From positions 151,338,348 through 151,402,347 of the forward strand of contig JBOZIK010000001.1 of the NCBI GenBank assembly GCA_051453625.1: DNA of 64,000 nucleotides, written 5' to 3'. Every line of letters starts with the position of its first letter. The first letter of the stretch is position 1. This stretch comes from Welwitschia mirabilis. Its lineage: Eukaryota > Gnetophyta > Gnetopsida > Welwitschiales. The notes beneath the pieces are model-generated. The model had not been told where the DNA came from and did no database searches. It saw only the letters and a program-made list of their open reading frames with translations. Made by a program: the position numbers and the translations under genes. Shown here piece by piece: positions 11,293 through 24,080 of this stretch.

Positions 11293-12115
11293 NNNNNNNN
11301 NNNNNNNNNNNNNNNNNNNNNNNNNNNNNNNNNNNNNNNNNNNNNNNNNNNNNNNNNNNNNNNNNNNNNNNNNNNNNNNNNNNNNNNNNNNNNNNNNNNN
11401 NNNNNNNNNNNNNNNNNNNNNNNNNNNNNNNNNNNNNNNNNNNNNNNNNNNNNNNNNNNNNNNNNNNNNNNNNNNNNNNNNNNNNNNNNNNNNNNNNNNN
11501 NNNNNNNNNNNNNNNNNNNNNNNNNNNNNNNNNNNNNNNNNNNNNNNNNNNNNNNNNNNNNNNNNNNNNNNNNNNNNNNNNNNNNNNNNNNNNNNNNNNN
11601 NNNNNNNNNNNNNNNNNNNNNNNNNNNNNNNNNNNNNNNNNNNNNNNNNNNNNNNNNNNNNNNNNNNNNNNNNNNNNNNNNNNNNNNNNNNNNNNNNNNN
11701 NNNNNNNNNNNNNNNNNNNNNNNNNNNNNNNNNNNNNNNNNNNNNNNNNNNNNNNNNNNNNNNNNNNNNNNNNNNNNNNNNNNNNNNNNNNNNNNNNNNN
11801 NNNNNNNNNNNNNNNNNNNNNNNNNNNNNNNNNNNNNNNNNNNNNNNNNNNNNNNNNNNNNNNNNNNNNNNNNNNNNNNNNNNNNNNNNNNNNNNNNNNN
11901 NNNNNNNNNNNNNNNNNNNNNNNNNNNNNNNNNNNNNNNNNNNNNNNNNNNNNNNNNNNNNNNNNNNNNNNNNNNNNNNNNNNNNNNNNNNNNNNNNNNN
12001 NNNNNNNNNNNNNNNNNNNNNNNNNNNNNNNNNNNNNNNNNNNNNNNNNNNNNNNNNNNNNNNNNNNNNNNNNNNNNNNNNNNNNNNNNNNNNNNNNNNN
12101 NNNNNNNNNNNNNNN
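11293..12115. other. Assembly gap (823 N)
   Basis: Run of N. It hides the beginning of the G1 5' LTR and its junction with the sequence to the right. Confidence 0.99.
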
Positions 12116-13757
12116 GAGTTGAAGATGTTTGTACTAGACTAGAAGAGGTAATAGAGATAAATTATAATTTGATGAATTACCTACATTTTAAGAAGATAAG
12201 CAAGTTTTACATCTTGGATTTGTAATTACTAAAAGTCATAGATACAATAGTTTAAGTTTTATTAATATCTCCGAAGTTTTAGCAAAGATGTCTTTCAAGA
12301 TAAAAGTGTCATTTCTAGTAAGATACATCTACTATTTTAAATATTTTTATTCCAAAAATTTACAAATAATAAAATAGCCAGCAAATGATTAAAACTTAGC
12401 CATTTCTATCCATTGCATAGTAGTTAAATTCATTTAAATAGATATCTTTCTAAGGTAATTAAAAAAACACATCAAAAGAATAAAGGGTGTAAAGAGAGAA
12501 GAAAATAAAGTTACTCAAATAACTAATTGGTAGTACACAAAAAATGTTTGTTAAATCTAAAGACCATTCAAGCATAGTATCAGTGGAGTCTTTCTAAGAT
12601 TCATTGATTTTAGTTAATTTGAATTGAAGATATCTTAGAGAAGCACATATGTATTTGATGTATAATATGTTTTTATTGAGTTTAAATAATTGATATAAAA
12701 TTTCTTTAATGTGTGAGATGTCTTTTCTAAACGTTTTGTAAGTTAACCAATGGTGTCTTTAATGTCTTAGATATCTATCTTAAAAATGTTATTCTTTGTA
12801 AGAAAATTTTAGTTTTGTGAAAATGTTTTTTATTTGGTAGATTTCTATCATTTTAATGACTTAAAAACTTCAATTCTATGAAGATCTTGAGGCTAAAAAA
12901 CATCTATTTTATTGATTATAGATGTTTACAAATCTTAAGATATTTATCTTATAGGGTAGTTTTGAAACAAGGTTTTAAAATATTGAAATGAAGTTCTAAT
13001 GATGAAACTTAAAGGTTAACTCATATACTAACATGTATAAGACAAATATAACACTTCAAAAGTTAATTTAAAGCCGCACAAACATCATTCTTTTATGATC
13101 TTTAATCAAATATGAAATACTTTTCTTATTTTTATAAAATAACACAAGAAACTCTTTAAATTATCAAATCCTTTAAGAATCTTTAAAGATCATTAATCAT
13201 TAACTAAATTTCAGAATTATGATTTTGGATCTTACTTATTTGATGTTATAAAATTTTATTTCATCAAAAATAACTCAATCTTTAATAAATTTCAATGTGT
13301 TTAAGCATCAAATAAACCTATAGTTAAAGCATGAAACATGATCAAGCTAAATTCACTTAAGCTACTAAAACATCTATTATTGTTAAAGCTTATTAAAGTA
13401 TAAATGAAGTATTTTTCAATCTTTTTAACATTGAACGAAGCATTAAGCAAAGATATAGAAAAAATAAAGTAAATAAAAATGAGTCATGATTTTAGAAAAC
13501 TTCTACTCATATCTTCACATTGAGGATTGTAATTTATGCTTATTTACATGTTTTTATACTTGAAGGGGATGGTAATAAATTTCAAGTCACTAGTATGAGA
13601 TAAATCCCTTTTCTTTTTTGAAAAATTCATAACTTCTTAAAACCTATGTTAACATAACACAAAAATTAAACCTATATAATTAATAAATACTAAGTCATAC
13701 ATGAAAAACATTATATACAACATTATTAAGGTTACACTAGAATACATAGTATGATAA
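12116..13757 (-). other. Probable 3' LTR and flank of copia element C2
   Basis: The copia polypurine tract at 13759-13768 predicts that an LTR begins at about 13757 and runs towards lower coordinates. The minus strand there opens TTATCATACTATGTATTC, consistent with a decayed TGTTG-type start. No second copy is present for comparison, so the far boundary is unknown. No coding frame is visible in this stretch. Confidence 0.4.
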
Positions 13758-13769
13758 TCTCTCCTTTGA

Positions 13770-15290
13770 AATGATGCGATTAAAATTGACATTTTCAACT
13801 TGAATTAGATTTAGCTTTGAAATGAAACTCTTCATTTTAAATGGAGGTAGGCTATTTGTTATGAAATATGTCCATTGTTCTTGACTTGAATTATACATGA
13901 ACCTTAGAACTTCTTTCTTAAATTTATATTTAATAAAATAGTATTTGATTTTAATGTGCTTTGATTTCTTATGAAGCTTATGCTCTTAAGAAAGTAAAAT
14001 GGCTGACACATTTTAACAAAAATATCAATTGATGTCTCTACATCAATTTGGTTTTTTTTAAATAATTTCACTATTTATAATAGATATTACAAATCATCAA
14101 GCATAGAAATATATTTATCCTTAGTTTATAACAATGAAATTGAGGTTTGTTTCTTACTTTTTCAATAAATTGGATTACTACCATCGAAAATTATGGTACA
14201 TAAAATGGATTTCTATCATCTGGAATTCCACCCCAATTAACATTATAAAAATAGTCTAATCTTTGATCTTATTTTTTAAATTTTAAGCCATAGTTCAAAA
14301 TTTTCAACACATATCTAAGAATGTGCTTTAATGTAATAAAATAATTTCTATTGATTCAGACATAAATCTACTCATAAATCAAATTGTAAATTCAATATCT
14401 ACTCTAATATGATAAACAAACCTAAGACAAACAATCATAATTTTATATAATAATGCATCAATTATTTTTAAGCTATCCATTTTATCAAGTTTCAAATTAT
14501 AAAGAAAGGTATCAAACTTACCTTTGCATCATGAAGACCATACTTATTCTTGTTGGCTTGTACCAACATACTTTGATGTATGCACATATAGTCTTAACCT
14601 TTATCAACTTTAATGCTAAGAAAATACTTTAAATTACCTAAATATTTCATCTTAAAATTATAGGTCATCTCTTTTTTAAATTCATCAATGAACTTCTTAG
14701 AAATCAAAAGAATACAATATCATCAACATAAAGAGAAATCATAACAAGATCATCATTATCATGTTTGAAATATAAGGTGGGTTTTGAAATGCATTGTTTG
14801 TAGCCTCTTTGGATATGGTAATTATTTATTCTCTTAAACCATGATCTTGAAGCTTTCTTCAATCTATATAGAGCCTTTTTCAGCTTATAAAACTTGTGCT
14901 TTTTAACTTTAATAATATATATATTAGGATGAAAAATATATACCTCATATTTCAAGTAACCATTTAAGAATTCACTATTTACATTTATTTAATGTAGCTT
15001 ATGCCCACCATGTATTGCTAATAAAATCATCGTTTGATTATTTCAATTCTTACCACTGGTGCACATATCACTTCATAATTAATGTGTTTCCATTGTTTGT
15101 AGCCTCTTATTAATAACCTTACCTTGTAACCCTTGATATTATAATTTTCATCAAATTTTATTTTGTAAATACATTTTAAATCAATTATCTTCTTACATTT
15201 TGGGTTGTTAACAACCTTCCATGTATTATGTTTCATGATGGCTATCATATCTTTATGAATTTCTCTTTCCAAATTACAGATGCAATTTCT
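13770..15290 (-). pseudogene. Copia reverse transcriptase and RNase H (C2)
   Basis: The minus-strand RT begins with HNTWKVVNNPKCKK and IDLKCIYKIKFDENYNIKGY (15272-15027), matching the NTWxLVxxPxGKKxIxxKWVYKxK opening of the copia RVT_2 domain. It continues with LKKALYRLKKASRSWFKR and VMISLYVDDIVFF (14955-14704). The catalytic pair YVDD is intact. Further down come a FMSRFMSE box (about 14370), ILRYVLKILNYGLKF-type sequence, a DWAG-like NWGGIPDDRNP box (about 14230), KSKKQTSISLL (about 14150) and, near 13830, a tail resembling QEQVADIFTKPLP. Stops and frame changes recur throughout, so it is inactive. Confidence 0.88.
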
Positions 15291-15558
15291 TCATCAACTT
15301 AATTTGGATTACTTACTAATGCTGAATAAGAAACATGAGTAATGTCTACCTAAATCCTTGTGAATGCTTTATTGAAATTTTGATAAAAAATTTGAACTAA
15401 AGTATGGTCTCTTAAAACTTTTAATGAAATTTATGCTTTATTTGAGGTGAATTTTGGCTATTCATTATGTTCTTCATTCATGAAATATCTAAGACTAGAC
15501 TTGGATTCATCGTACTTGACTCAAAACAATGGTATGCATAAGACTTGATATCATAGCC

Positions 15559-15579
15559 AAAAAAAAAAAAAAAAAAAAA
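15559..15579 (+). repeat. Poly-A run
   Basis: Twenty-one consecutive A bases lie inside the copia integrase-RT interval. There are no SINE or LINE features beside it, so it is most simply a slippage tract. Confidence 0.9.
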
Positions 15580-15829
15580 TGCATTTTTTGCTTCTTAAAT
15601 ATAGTATTAATACCAATTGATTTGGAATATGCACTTAACATATACAACCAAATATTTTTAAATGAGATAGCACTAGCGCTCTTTTGAAAATGAGATCATA
15701 AGGTATCTCACCTTGATTGGCTGATGTAATAATTCTATTTTAAAACTAAGTTGATCTTGTAATATCCTCATCCCAATATGTATTTGGCAACTTGTCTTGA
15801 AGAAGCAAACATCTAGCCATTTCTTATAT

Positions 15830-16690
15830 TATGCTATTTTTCCTTTTTATAATGACAATACATTAAGGAGAATAGACATATGTAATTTGCTTTTGAATGC
15901 CACATTTATGAAAAAATTGCACAAACTCTTCATTTAGAAATTCACCACATTTATTACTCCTAATTGCTTTGATTTTTATGTTTAATTAATTTTCAACATT
16001 ATTCTTAAAATATTTAAAGGTGAAAAAATCCTCATCTTATGAATTTAATAAGAAAGATCAAGCATATCTTGAATAATCATCCATAATAAACAAAAAATAA
16101 ATGGAGCTCTAAATATAGAAGCTTACATTGGTATAACAAGATCCATCTAGATCAACTCTAGTGGTTATGTCTTTATTTCCATTGAATTATTATGAGGACT
16201 TGTCTTTTATTTAACTTTGATGTATGGCTTACATACTTAATTTGAAATGGAGAAGAATTTAATTCCCAACACACTTTACTCTTTTTTCATCTTTATAATA
16301 TTTTAATATGTGTAATGAACTAATCTTGTATGCCATAAAAATGAATCATCTTTAATTAAAAAATACATAAGAATTAATTCTGATCTTTCTTATACTTGTT
16401 AACAAGCTACGACAATTAATTCATAGATCTGATTTAGTAATATTTAAAGATTATATTTAATACATTGATTATCTATACTTTTATAAAAAGCCTTATCTAA
16501 TAAAACTATTATTCCTTTTTCCATCATTTGTCCAATATAAAGAAAAGAATTGGATAACCTTAGAATATAAAAAAACATTATGTACATTAATGTACTTACC
16601 ATCAATTAATGTAATCTTCATATTACCAATGCCTTTAACTTTAATAAATGCATCATTTATAAATTTAATAAAGCCTAACTCCATGGGCTT
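15830..16690 (-). pseudogene. Copia protease/pre-integrase and integrase core (C2)
   Basis: At 16684-16493 the minus strand gives IKVKGIGNMKITLIDGKYIN, like the IKGKGTVxIxLxDG segment at the end of the protease/pre-integrase zone of copia Pol. The integrase core follows, with YFLFIMDDYSRYA (about 16085), then IKAIRSNKCGEF and EFLNEEFVQFFHKCGIQKQI, then a YSP box and KRKN (about 15845). This is the DD(35)E order. The second Asp of the RSDNGGEF box reads Asn here (RSNKCGEF), so a catalytic residue is lost in addition to the stops. Confidence 0.85.
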
Positions 16691-16728
16691 AAATTTTGAA
16701 ACATATTATTATGATATGTTCATGCACA

Positions 16729-16980
16729 TATCGGTCAGGATCAGTGGAGGTAGTATATTAATTGAATATGACTATGGCGAGGGGAACTAAATTATTAGTA
16801 CATTACTTTTATGGGAGCTACATATTTGTAGTTCCAAAAGTAACGCCCAGGGAAAGGGCCTATTGTTCATGTGTACATATAGGGCTGATTGTATCGGGAT
16901 AAGCTACAAAGTTTTTTAGTTGTTTTACGGTGATAGGTAATATGCTAGTTTTTCCTAGCTAGTGTCTGATCCCTAAGATA
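16729..16980. mobile_element. Small CpG-richer insertion with weak terminal inverted repeats (MITE-like?)
   Basis: The ends are TATCGGTCAGGATCAG (16729-16744) and, on the opposite strand, TATCTTAGGGATCAG (16980-16966), which are similar but not identical. Inside is an imperfect hairpin (16802-16822 with 16827-16843). The 252 bp contain at least five CpGs and look clearly less AT-rich than either neighbour. It sits exactly between copia C2 and the LTR of G2. No target-site duplication is evident, so the class is uncertain. Confidence 0.4.
16802..16843. repeat. Imperfect inverted repeat (hairpin)
   Basis: ATTACTTTTATGGGAGCTACA is followed after a short loop by the reverse complement of GTTACTTTTGGAACTACA. 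The arms share TTACTTTT and CTACA with small internal differences. Confidence 0.7.
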
Positions 16981-18231
16981 GGCATATACAATTATTATAT
17001 TCTTAAGCAAATCTTATTAATCATAAATATTTGTATAATATACATACTAGTATAGATGAGAGTTAATTCAAATATCATAGTCCATCAAAGGCACTAGGTG
17101 AGAAGATAGAGAATTAATTAAGAAAAGTATTTTTGTTTTTTATTTAGGTAAATAAAAATAAATAATGATGCAAGATTAGACTAATGTAATGATTATAATA
17201 AAATGCAAATGAAAACTACTCTAAGGAAAATATCTATTTGATTACCAAATATTTCCATCATAATGATCAATCTTGGATAATGTACATCAATCATGGAGAA
17301 TTATCACTAAATCCTAATCAAGATAAGCTATTAGGTACATCAAATATAATATAGAAAACATGCAATTATTATGCTATGAAATGTAAAATAAAATAAAATA
17401 AAATACAACTACTAACTAATAATTTCAACCTTAAAAAAGGTTGTCTTTATGACCTATATCAATTACAAAGCTATTATGGAATCATAAAAAAAATAAAAAA
17501 AATGAATATGCACACAAAAAGTAAAAAAAAAAAAAAAAAGATTTCTTTATTAATTTTAAACCAACATCCTATTATAAAGTAGTATTACTCCAATAAAGGA
17601 GATACAATTATCACCAAGGAAAACTTCTCTCTACGACAATGAATAGATATCCTATATTTTAATCTCCTAGCATAAGATTTCTAAGCAGAAAAAAGATAAA
17701 TGATGGATTAAGGGCAAGGATTTTTTTAGTACAATGAACATCTTAAAAGTAAAATCTAATAATTTGATGAAATCCCAGTGGAATCAAAGGAGGATGCATT
17801 GATATATTAATAAAGTAAGGTGAAGTTTGAGGCACCAATTACTAAGCTAGACGTAGTATCAAATTGATTTTCATTTAGAAAATGATGGAGATGATGCCAT
17901 AACTAAAAAGATTTACATTAGCTTTTAGCTTAGTCCAGTCAGCATTCTTGTTAGCTTTCTCATGCTGTCATCTAGTATGATCATTTAGATGATGATGGGG
18001 ATGATAGGATTTTAAGCTCTTCTCTTAAATTAAATTATCCTATTTGATCATTAGATTTCTTGTCAAAATGCTAGGCACTAGAATTTGGCTAAAATGCCTT
18101 AAAATATACTGATATTTTTGTGATTATCCCATACTCTCCAAAATTATTGAAACTCCACCTAAACATATCTAATTGTCCTAAAAAAGTACTTAAAATTCCC
18201 CATCAAATACATATAATTTAGTATCATAATA
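16981..18231 (-). repeat. Gypsy 3' LTR of G2
   Basis: The minus strand starts TATTATGATACTAAATT (the expected TG is now TA) directly after the polypurine tract AACTGAAGGGCTA (18244-18232). It aligns along its length with the LTRs at 24971-25980 and 25981-27216. It ends near ATATGCC at 16981, where the small insertion begins. A palindrome-rich segment lies at 17960-18010. Confidence 0.8.
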
Positions 18232-20145
18232 TAGCCCTTCAGTTACCTTTATTAGTTCTTAATAAAGTAGGAAAATACCTATAATTATAAACCAAATTGA
18301 CTAAGATAAGCATTAATTAAGGAAAGATAGATCAAACTCAGAAATCTCATCATGCAAGATAAAATGTTAAAATATAGTAAATTTAACATATTATCTAGAT
18401 GGAATAAGAGATTATATTATCATCATCGTCTCGATGATGGAGAAAATGAAAGAATTAAGAATCAAGCTAATAGAACAAGTGTATGCAAAACATAATCATC
18501 GAAAAATAAAAATTAAAATACTAATAAACTATGTTATCCTCTTACTTAAAATGATTATCACATCATAAAATACAAATTGATTATCATGTCAAGAAAATCA
18601 CTATAATAAATAATCACAATAATTCAAATAAATATTGTACATGTATAATCAATAATAACTTGAAATGACGTGTATAAACTAATGAGTGTGCTTTGAGTAC
18701 AATCTACAAGCGATGAATACATTAAAAATAACATTACTTTCATTGTCCATAATCTTCCTGAATATCTTGAATCATATCTCACATGTAAGAAGATATTACA
18801 ATTGCCTTATTATGACTTGATAAATAATGTCCATAATGCATATCATACAAATAATATGAAATCATAACTAGAATAGTACAACAAATATATGTATTATAAA
18901 AGTTTAAAATAACCATCATAATTATAATGTTCACTTAAAAACATCTTAAAAATATGTCTTTTCCCCTACTTATGAATTAACATATCCCATCTTGCATTAA
19001 CATAAGAGGAAAAAATAAGAAATGCATTTTAAGTATTGTTCACCTATGTTGTTCAAAAGACCAGAAGGACAACAAGCCTTTGAGAAAGGTTGGTACAAAG
19101 TAAAGTCCAAATAAGGCAATATAGTTAATAACAATATAAGTAAGGTCTTGAAAAGTCATTATGAAATCCAAAATACAGAAAAAGTTAAGAATCATGATGA
19201 ACAAGGCATGATAAAAAATAAGAACTCAAGTTAAATGAAAGGAATGTTATGATAAGGCAATTAAAATACATGAAGTAGGAAGAAGAATTACTAAATAAAA
19301 TTAAAAAATGTAATTGAATCCAAAATGATTTAAAGATATTAAGTAGATATGTTAAAACTTGAAAAGATGCTAAACGAATAAATGGAAAAAATTATCATCA
19401 TGAACTAAAGGAGCATCATCTATAGAAATACTAAATAAGGTTAAATCCTATAGAAAATTAATGCAAGTGAAAATTAAAACAATAAGAAAACTACTAAATG
19501 ATTAACTCCTAAAGATTACAATGAAAAAGTATGAAAATAACTTTAAAATATCAAGTAAATTGACTAAGTAAAATATAATGAAATAGATAACTAGGAACAT
19601 GATGAAGATTGTGTACCTACCTCAAACTTTAATCTAACAAACTTCCTTACAAGAAATCATAAAATTACCTGATTATGTATGCATGACATAATGTAAAAAC
19701 TTCATAAAGTACCACATGATTAGGTAAGGATTATTACAATGCAAAAGATATCCAATGCTTTAAATCCATGAATGATAAGATCAAAAGCTACTTAGAAATG
19801 GACTAATCTATTTACATCCTAAGACAAATTAAAGTCCATAAAAGTGAAATGATCATGTGAGAGTACTAGATGGACTAGAAGTCTAGGAAATAAACAATGC
19901 CTTTGAAGACATTAGAAACATCATTGATTCAATAGCCTTAAAGTGTTTATTATTAAAACATAATTAAGGAAATACAACCAAAGTCAAAGAAGTAAATATC
20001 CATAAATCATGACTAACTAGCCTTCAAGTGGAGTTACCACAATTACCAACACTACCAAAGGTTTGTTACAGAAAAATTTACCTTGGTATGGTAGGATATC
20101 ATGGTAACCATGTATTTAGTGTAGGAATAATAGATAATAGTTATT
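18232..20145 (-). other. 3' non-coding region of G2
   Basis: No coding frame. The part from about 19300 to 20100 aligns with 59930-60540 and 49697-50200. The part next to the LTR aligns with 27217-27500. The intervening 3' ORF seen in G3 and G4 is absent or beyond recognition. Around 18420-18440 is ATCATCATCGTCTCGATGAT, a palindromic block that has kept two CpGs. Confidence 0.65.
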
Positions 20146-20182
20146 ATTCTTCTCTTTCTTTGACCCTCTCCCTCTCCCTCTC

Positions 20183-20231
<49 letters not shown>

Positions 20232-20244
20232 CTCGCTCTCTCTC
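20146..20244 (+). repeat. (TC)n microsatellite at gap edge
   Basis: CTC/CCCTCT-rich sequence becomes pure TC and then meets the N run. On the element's coding strand it is a GA tract at the same place as the purine tracts of the four sister copies. Confidence 0.95.
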
Positions 20245-21050
20245 NNNNNNNNNNNNNNNNNNNNNNNNNNNNNNNNNNNNNNNNNNNNNNNNNNNNNNNN
20301 NNNNNNNNNNNNNNNNNNNNNNNNNNNNNNNNNNNNNNNNNNNNNNNNNNNNNNNNNNNNNNNNNNNNNNNNNNNNNNNNNNNNNNNNNNNNNNNNNNNN
20401 NNNNNNNNNNNNNNNNNNNNNNNNNNNNNNNNNNNNNNNNNNNNNNNNNNNNNNNNNNNNNNNNNNNNNNNNNNNNNNNNNNNNNNNNNNNNNNNNNNNN
20501 NNNNNNNNNNNNNNNNNNNNNNNNNNNNNNNNNNNNNNNNNNNNNNNNNNNNNNNNNNNNNNNNNNNNNNNNNNNNNNNNNNNNNNNNNNNNNNNNNNNN
20601 NNNNNNNNNNNNNNNNNNNNNNNNNNNNNNNNNNNNNNNNNNNNNNNNNNNNNNNNNNNNNNNNNNNNNNNNNNNNNNNNNNNNNNNNNNNNNNNNNNNN
20701 NNNNNNNNNNNNNNNNNNNNNNNNNNNNNNNNNNNNNNNNNNNNNNNNNNNNNNNNNNNNNNNNNNNNNNNNNNNNNNNNNNNNNNNNNNNNNNNNNNNN
20801 NNNNNNNNNNNNNNNNNNNNNNNNNNNNNNNNNNNNNNNNNNNNNNNNNNNNNNNNNNNNNNNNNNNNNNNNNNNNNNNNNNNNNNNNNNNNNNNNNNNN
20901 NNNNNNNNNNNNNNNNNNNNNNNNNNNNNNNNNNNNNNNNNNNNNNNNNNNNNNNNNNNNNNNNNNNNNNNNNNNNNNNNNNNNNNNNNNNNNNNNNNNN
21001 NNNNNNNNNNNNNNNNNNNNNNNNNNNNNNNNNNNNNNNNNNNNNNNNNN
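20245..21050. other. Assembly gap (806 N)
   Basis: Run of N that starts inside the TC microsatellite. The Ser/Leu-rich or Arg/Glu-rich reading frames that enter it are microsatellite artefacts. Confidence 0.99.
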
Positions 21051-21570
21051 AAAAATAAAGGTAAATAAATGAGGTGAGAAATAGAAAATAACACATCTAA
21101 ACAACCAAATATCTTACACTATTAAAAAAGAATATAAAAAATAATGAACCTTCATTTAAAATAAAGTTCATAGATGTTCAAATGTTTTAAGACTGGTGAA
21201 TCTAATATTTTTACTTTGAAATATCTAAGTAAAATTATTAGTTATGATAACTTTATAATTTCATATATAAGTTAAGTTTAAAGATGATGAAGTGATAGCA
21301 TAACGTCCACAAAAATAATTAGTTAAGAAAGAACTTAGAAAATGGTAGAAGGAATTTCAAAATAAGTGCTTCTATTATGTTTATGATTTGATTGATGTGT
21401 GTTTCATTTTTTCTTAACCTTTGTCCATTAACTTCCTAAATCTCTCTAGTGTTCAACTTAAAAATATTAACTGATCCATTAGAATGTACTTTTCTAAAAG
21501 ATAAGGGATCCAACCATTGATAGGTAAATTTGTTATGTAAAATATGCATTTACTTTTTATATAAAAGAAA
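21051..21570 (-). pseudogene. Gypsy integrase tail and 3' flank (G2)
   Basis: The plus-strand text aligns block by block with 60660-61210 of G4, for example the AAGTGCTTCTA(T/C)(T/C)ATGTTTAT block and ATAAGGGATCCAACCATTGATAGG against ATAAGGTAAGGACCTAACCATTTAAAGG. The latter is the reverse complement of the conserved LGPYLIEKV segment. Only the last part of integrase survives. The frame is broken. Confidence 0.7.
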
Positions 21571-21989
21571 AAAACCAATTAACTAGGATTCAGGAATGGC
21601 ACCTAAAAAATAAAAACAAAGGATAGAAATATATCAACATAAAATAAGAAGAAAATATCAAAGTAATCTTAAAGTATTAGAAAAATGAGTTTTATTAAAA
21701 TTATAAATCCTATCTAATATTTTATTTGTATGGGGGAAAAAGGAAGTAATCATTTTCTTTTCTATAGCTATAATCCTATGTATTCTACTCTTTTAGAAAA
21801 ATAAGGACCAAATCAAATACAAAAAGGTATATATTCATTTTTTAGGAAAATCAATTAGGGGTAACTAAAGTAAGAGGATAAAACTCTGGTAGCACAAATT
21901 TCAAAGACTAAATAGGAGATGAAATAGTAATGAATTTTATTAAAAATTAATCTCTTATTAAAGTGATGTAGATTATAATTATCATTACA
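21571..21989 (-). other. Unassigned internal sequence of G2
   Basis: It lies between the integrase tail and the gag linker, where the deletion joint must fall. The minus strand has a fairly open run (LNELCNDNYNLHHFNKRLIF near 21990-21930) that I do not recognise. I see no terminal repeats of another element. Confidence 0.4.
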
Positions 21990-24080
21990 TAATTCATTCA
22001 AGGCACTAATCAAACAAAGGATTTAATAAGTTCTTTAAGTCTTTTTAGAATATTTAATGAGATAAGAAGATTTCTAACATCCAATTCAAGATATGGATTT
22101 TCATCAAGAAGATAATGCTTTTCCCAATTAGCATGATTAAATAATTCTTTGACTTCACAAAATTTATTAGCAATATAAGAGATAATGAGTTCATGTAATT
22201 TATGAAAAAATGATAACTTACCAAGATCATGGTATAAAGAATTCAAAACATAGATTTAATTTAAATATTAATTTTTAAAATTAAAGACATTAATGGTACT
22301 ATTAGGGATCCCAAAACTTTGAGAAAATATTTTAAGATGACTGATTAGGATAGGTTTCATATACTTAGATACCTCTTAAGATATAACTCTAAACATGGAT
22401 TACTATTAAGAAGAATAAGATTTACCCTAATTTATAATTCCAAGATCACCCAAGTCATGCTTTTAAAAAGAGTAATTATTAAAGGAACAAGGTTAAGTAA
22501 ACTTGATAATAGAGAGAAGGATGTTACTTTAGGTATCACAGGGGGTTTTATAATGAAGAAGTTAAGACATATTAGGAATAGATTCTTTAAAGTTATGTGT
22601 TTCATTAAAATCAAGGAAAGGGATGTGATTTTAAAATTTACATAAATATTCACATAAAAGAGATGATGAAATGTTACCATTTTTTAGATCATAAGATAAC
22701 ATGGAAGTAAGAGTATAACATGGAAGTATAAGTAAAAGGAATGGAGAAACATGGGTAAAATCTTTATGTTGGGTTTATACATTGGAACATCTAGGTTTAT
22801 TCTCTATTAAGTTTGGTTGATTTATTATGGGATGAATTTCCCTAGATTTTTTATTATTCCTCTTCTTCTCATTATTGTCTTTATCGTTACCTTGTTGAAT
22901 GCTTTCTTCATGTTCTATTTCATCATCTTTAACTATTGCTTCCTCTTCTTCATTGTATTCATTATTATCTAGTTTAATATTTTATCATTCTCTAAGTTGT
23001 TAGATTCATCAAATAGATTAAAAAAAGAAATGTGCTATCATCTTAATTATGTAATAGAAGATTTTTCTAATATTTCTTGAGTTAACAATTCTTTCTCATT
23101 ACATTCTAGAACTAACTGAAGAATAGATATGCAATCTGGAATTTCTATATCATTCTAATCATCTTCTTCCTCACCTTTCTTATCATTTTATTGCATGTCA
23201 TCATTTTCCAATATATTATATTTACTATAAGAAGGAATGTAATCATTATATTCATTATGGATTAAACATTTTTTAGATTTTTCATCAAATAATTACTTTA
23301 TTTTATATTCATTTTATAATATAACATGAATGGGATTATAATCAAGTATATCATCATCTAATAAATAATCATCCTTATCCATAAATAATTATGTTGATTC
23401 ATGTTTATCCTTCTTTTATCCATCTTTTAATGAATTGGATATTATCATTTGATCTAAAATCTCATCCTCTACTTTAAAGTAAGACTTTTTGCTACTTGTT
23501 CATAAGTTCCTCTCATTCTTCTCATGGTGGAATGTCATAATAATATGTTTATAAGAATCTTGAGATAGTTGATTTTGTAATAAACTTTATTAAAGGATTT
23601 CAATTAGATTTTCTTGGTTATTGTTAGTTATTTCTTTCCTCTTCTTTATTTCTTCTATTATTTCTTTCATTAAGTTATTTTCTTCTTCATACTAGTTGAT
23701 GAAAGTTGGATCTTCTTCATAGTAATTTATGGGAGATGAATGGTAGTTCATGAGAGATGAATATTATTTTTATTAATTCATGGGAGATGGTTGGGGTTTA
23801 TTAAAATAATTATAAGATATTTATCTAAATGAGATGAAATCTTTAAAATGTCGAAAATTCTAACTATTATTTCTACATTAATGTTGTTAAGAAGAGATAA
23901 AAAATAAGAGGGTTGAAAATAGGATGGAACCAAATTCCATGTATTAACATCATTTGACATTATTCATCCTCCTTTTGCAAATATTTCTCAAAGTTCTCTA
24001 TTACCATTATCTTAAAAAATTCTTAGTTTTCCCTCTTTTCTGTAAATATTTCTTAAAGGATCCTTTTATCATTATTTTTA
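21990..24080 (-). pseudogene. Gypsy gag C-terminal/linker remnant (G2)
   Basis: The minus strand shows YEEENNLMKEIIEEIKKRKE followed by NNNQENLIEIL (about 23700-23590), like the coiled Gln/Glu segment that follows the zinc-knuckle tail in Athila/Tat Gag. Next is a long acidic stretch (DKDDYLLDDDILDYNPIH about 23390; EEEDD about 23165) and CISILQLVLECNEKELLTQE (about 23130-23075). The final 78-residue open stretch (22246-22010) includes FFHKLHELIISYIANKFCE and WEKHYLLDENPYLELDVRN; it has a counterpart in G1 but I cannot name it. Stops interrupt the rest. The Gag core is missing. Confidence 0.55.

Larger units (their letters stand above)
13758..16728 (-). mobile_element. Ty1/copia element C2, internal region
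   Basis: Reading down the minus strand from 16700, the domains follow copia order: protease/GAG-pre-integrase remnant, integrase, reverse transcriptase, RNase H, then a polypurine tract (CAAAGGAGAG on the minus strand, 13759-13768). Gag and the 5' LTR are missing; the element stops at a foreign insertion at 16729. Integrase before RT separates copia from gypsy. Confidence 0.85.

Noticed and set aside
15559-15579. Poly-A run as the tail of a SINE, LINE or retrocopy
   Set aside because: It lies inside copia pol with copia sequence continuing on both sides and no target duplication.
16729-16980. Chloroplast or mitochondrial DNA insertion as source of the CpG-richer segment
   Set aside because: I recognise no organellar gene in it, and the inverted ends fit a small transposon better. 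Not excluded without a search.
20028-21104. Long reading frames rich in Ser-Leu or Arg-Glu on both strands
   Set aside because: They arise from the TC/GA microsatellite running into N bases; no gene evidence.
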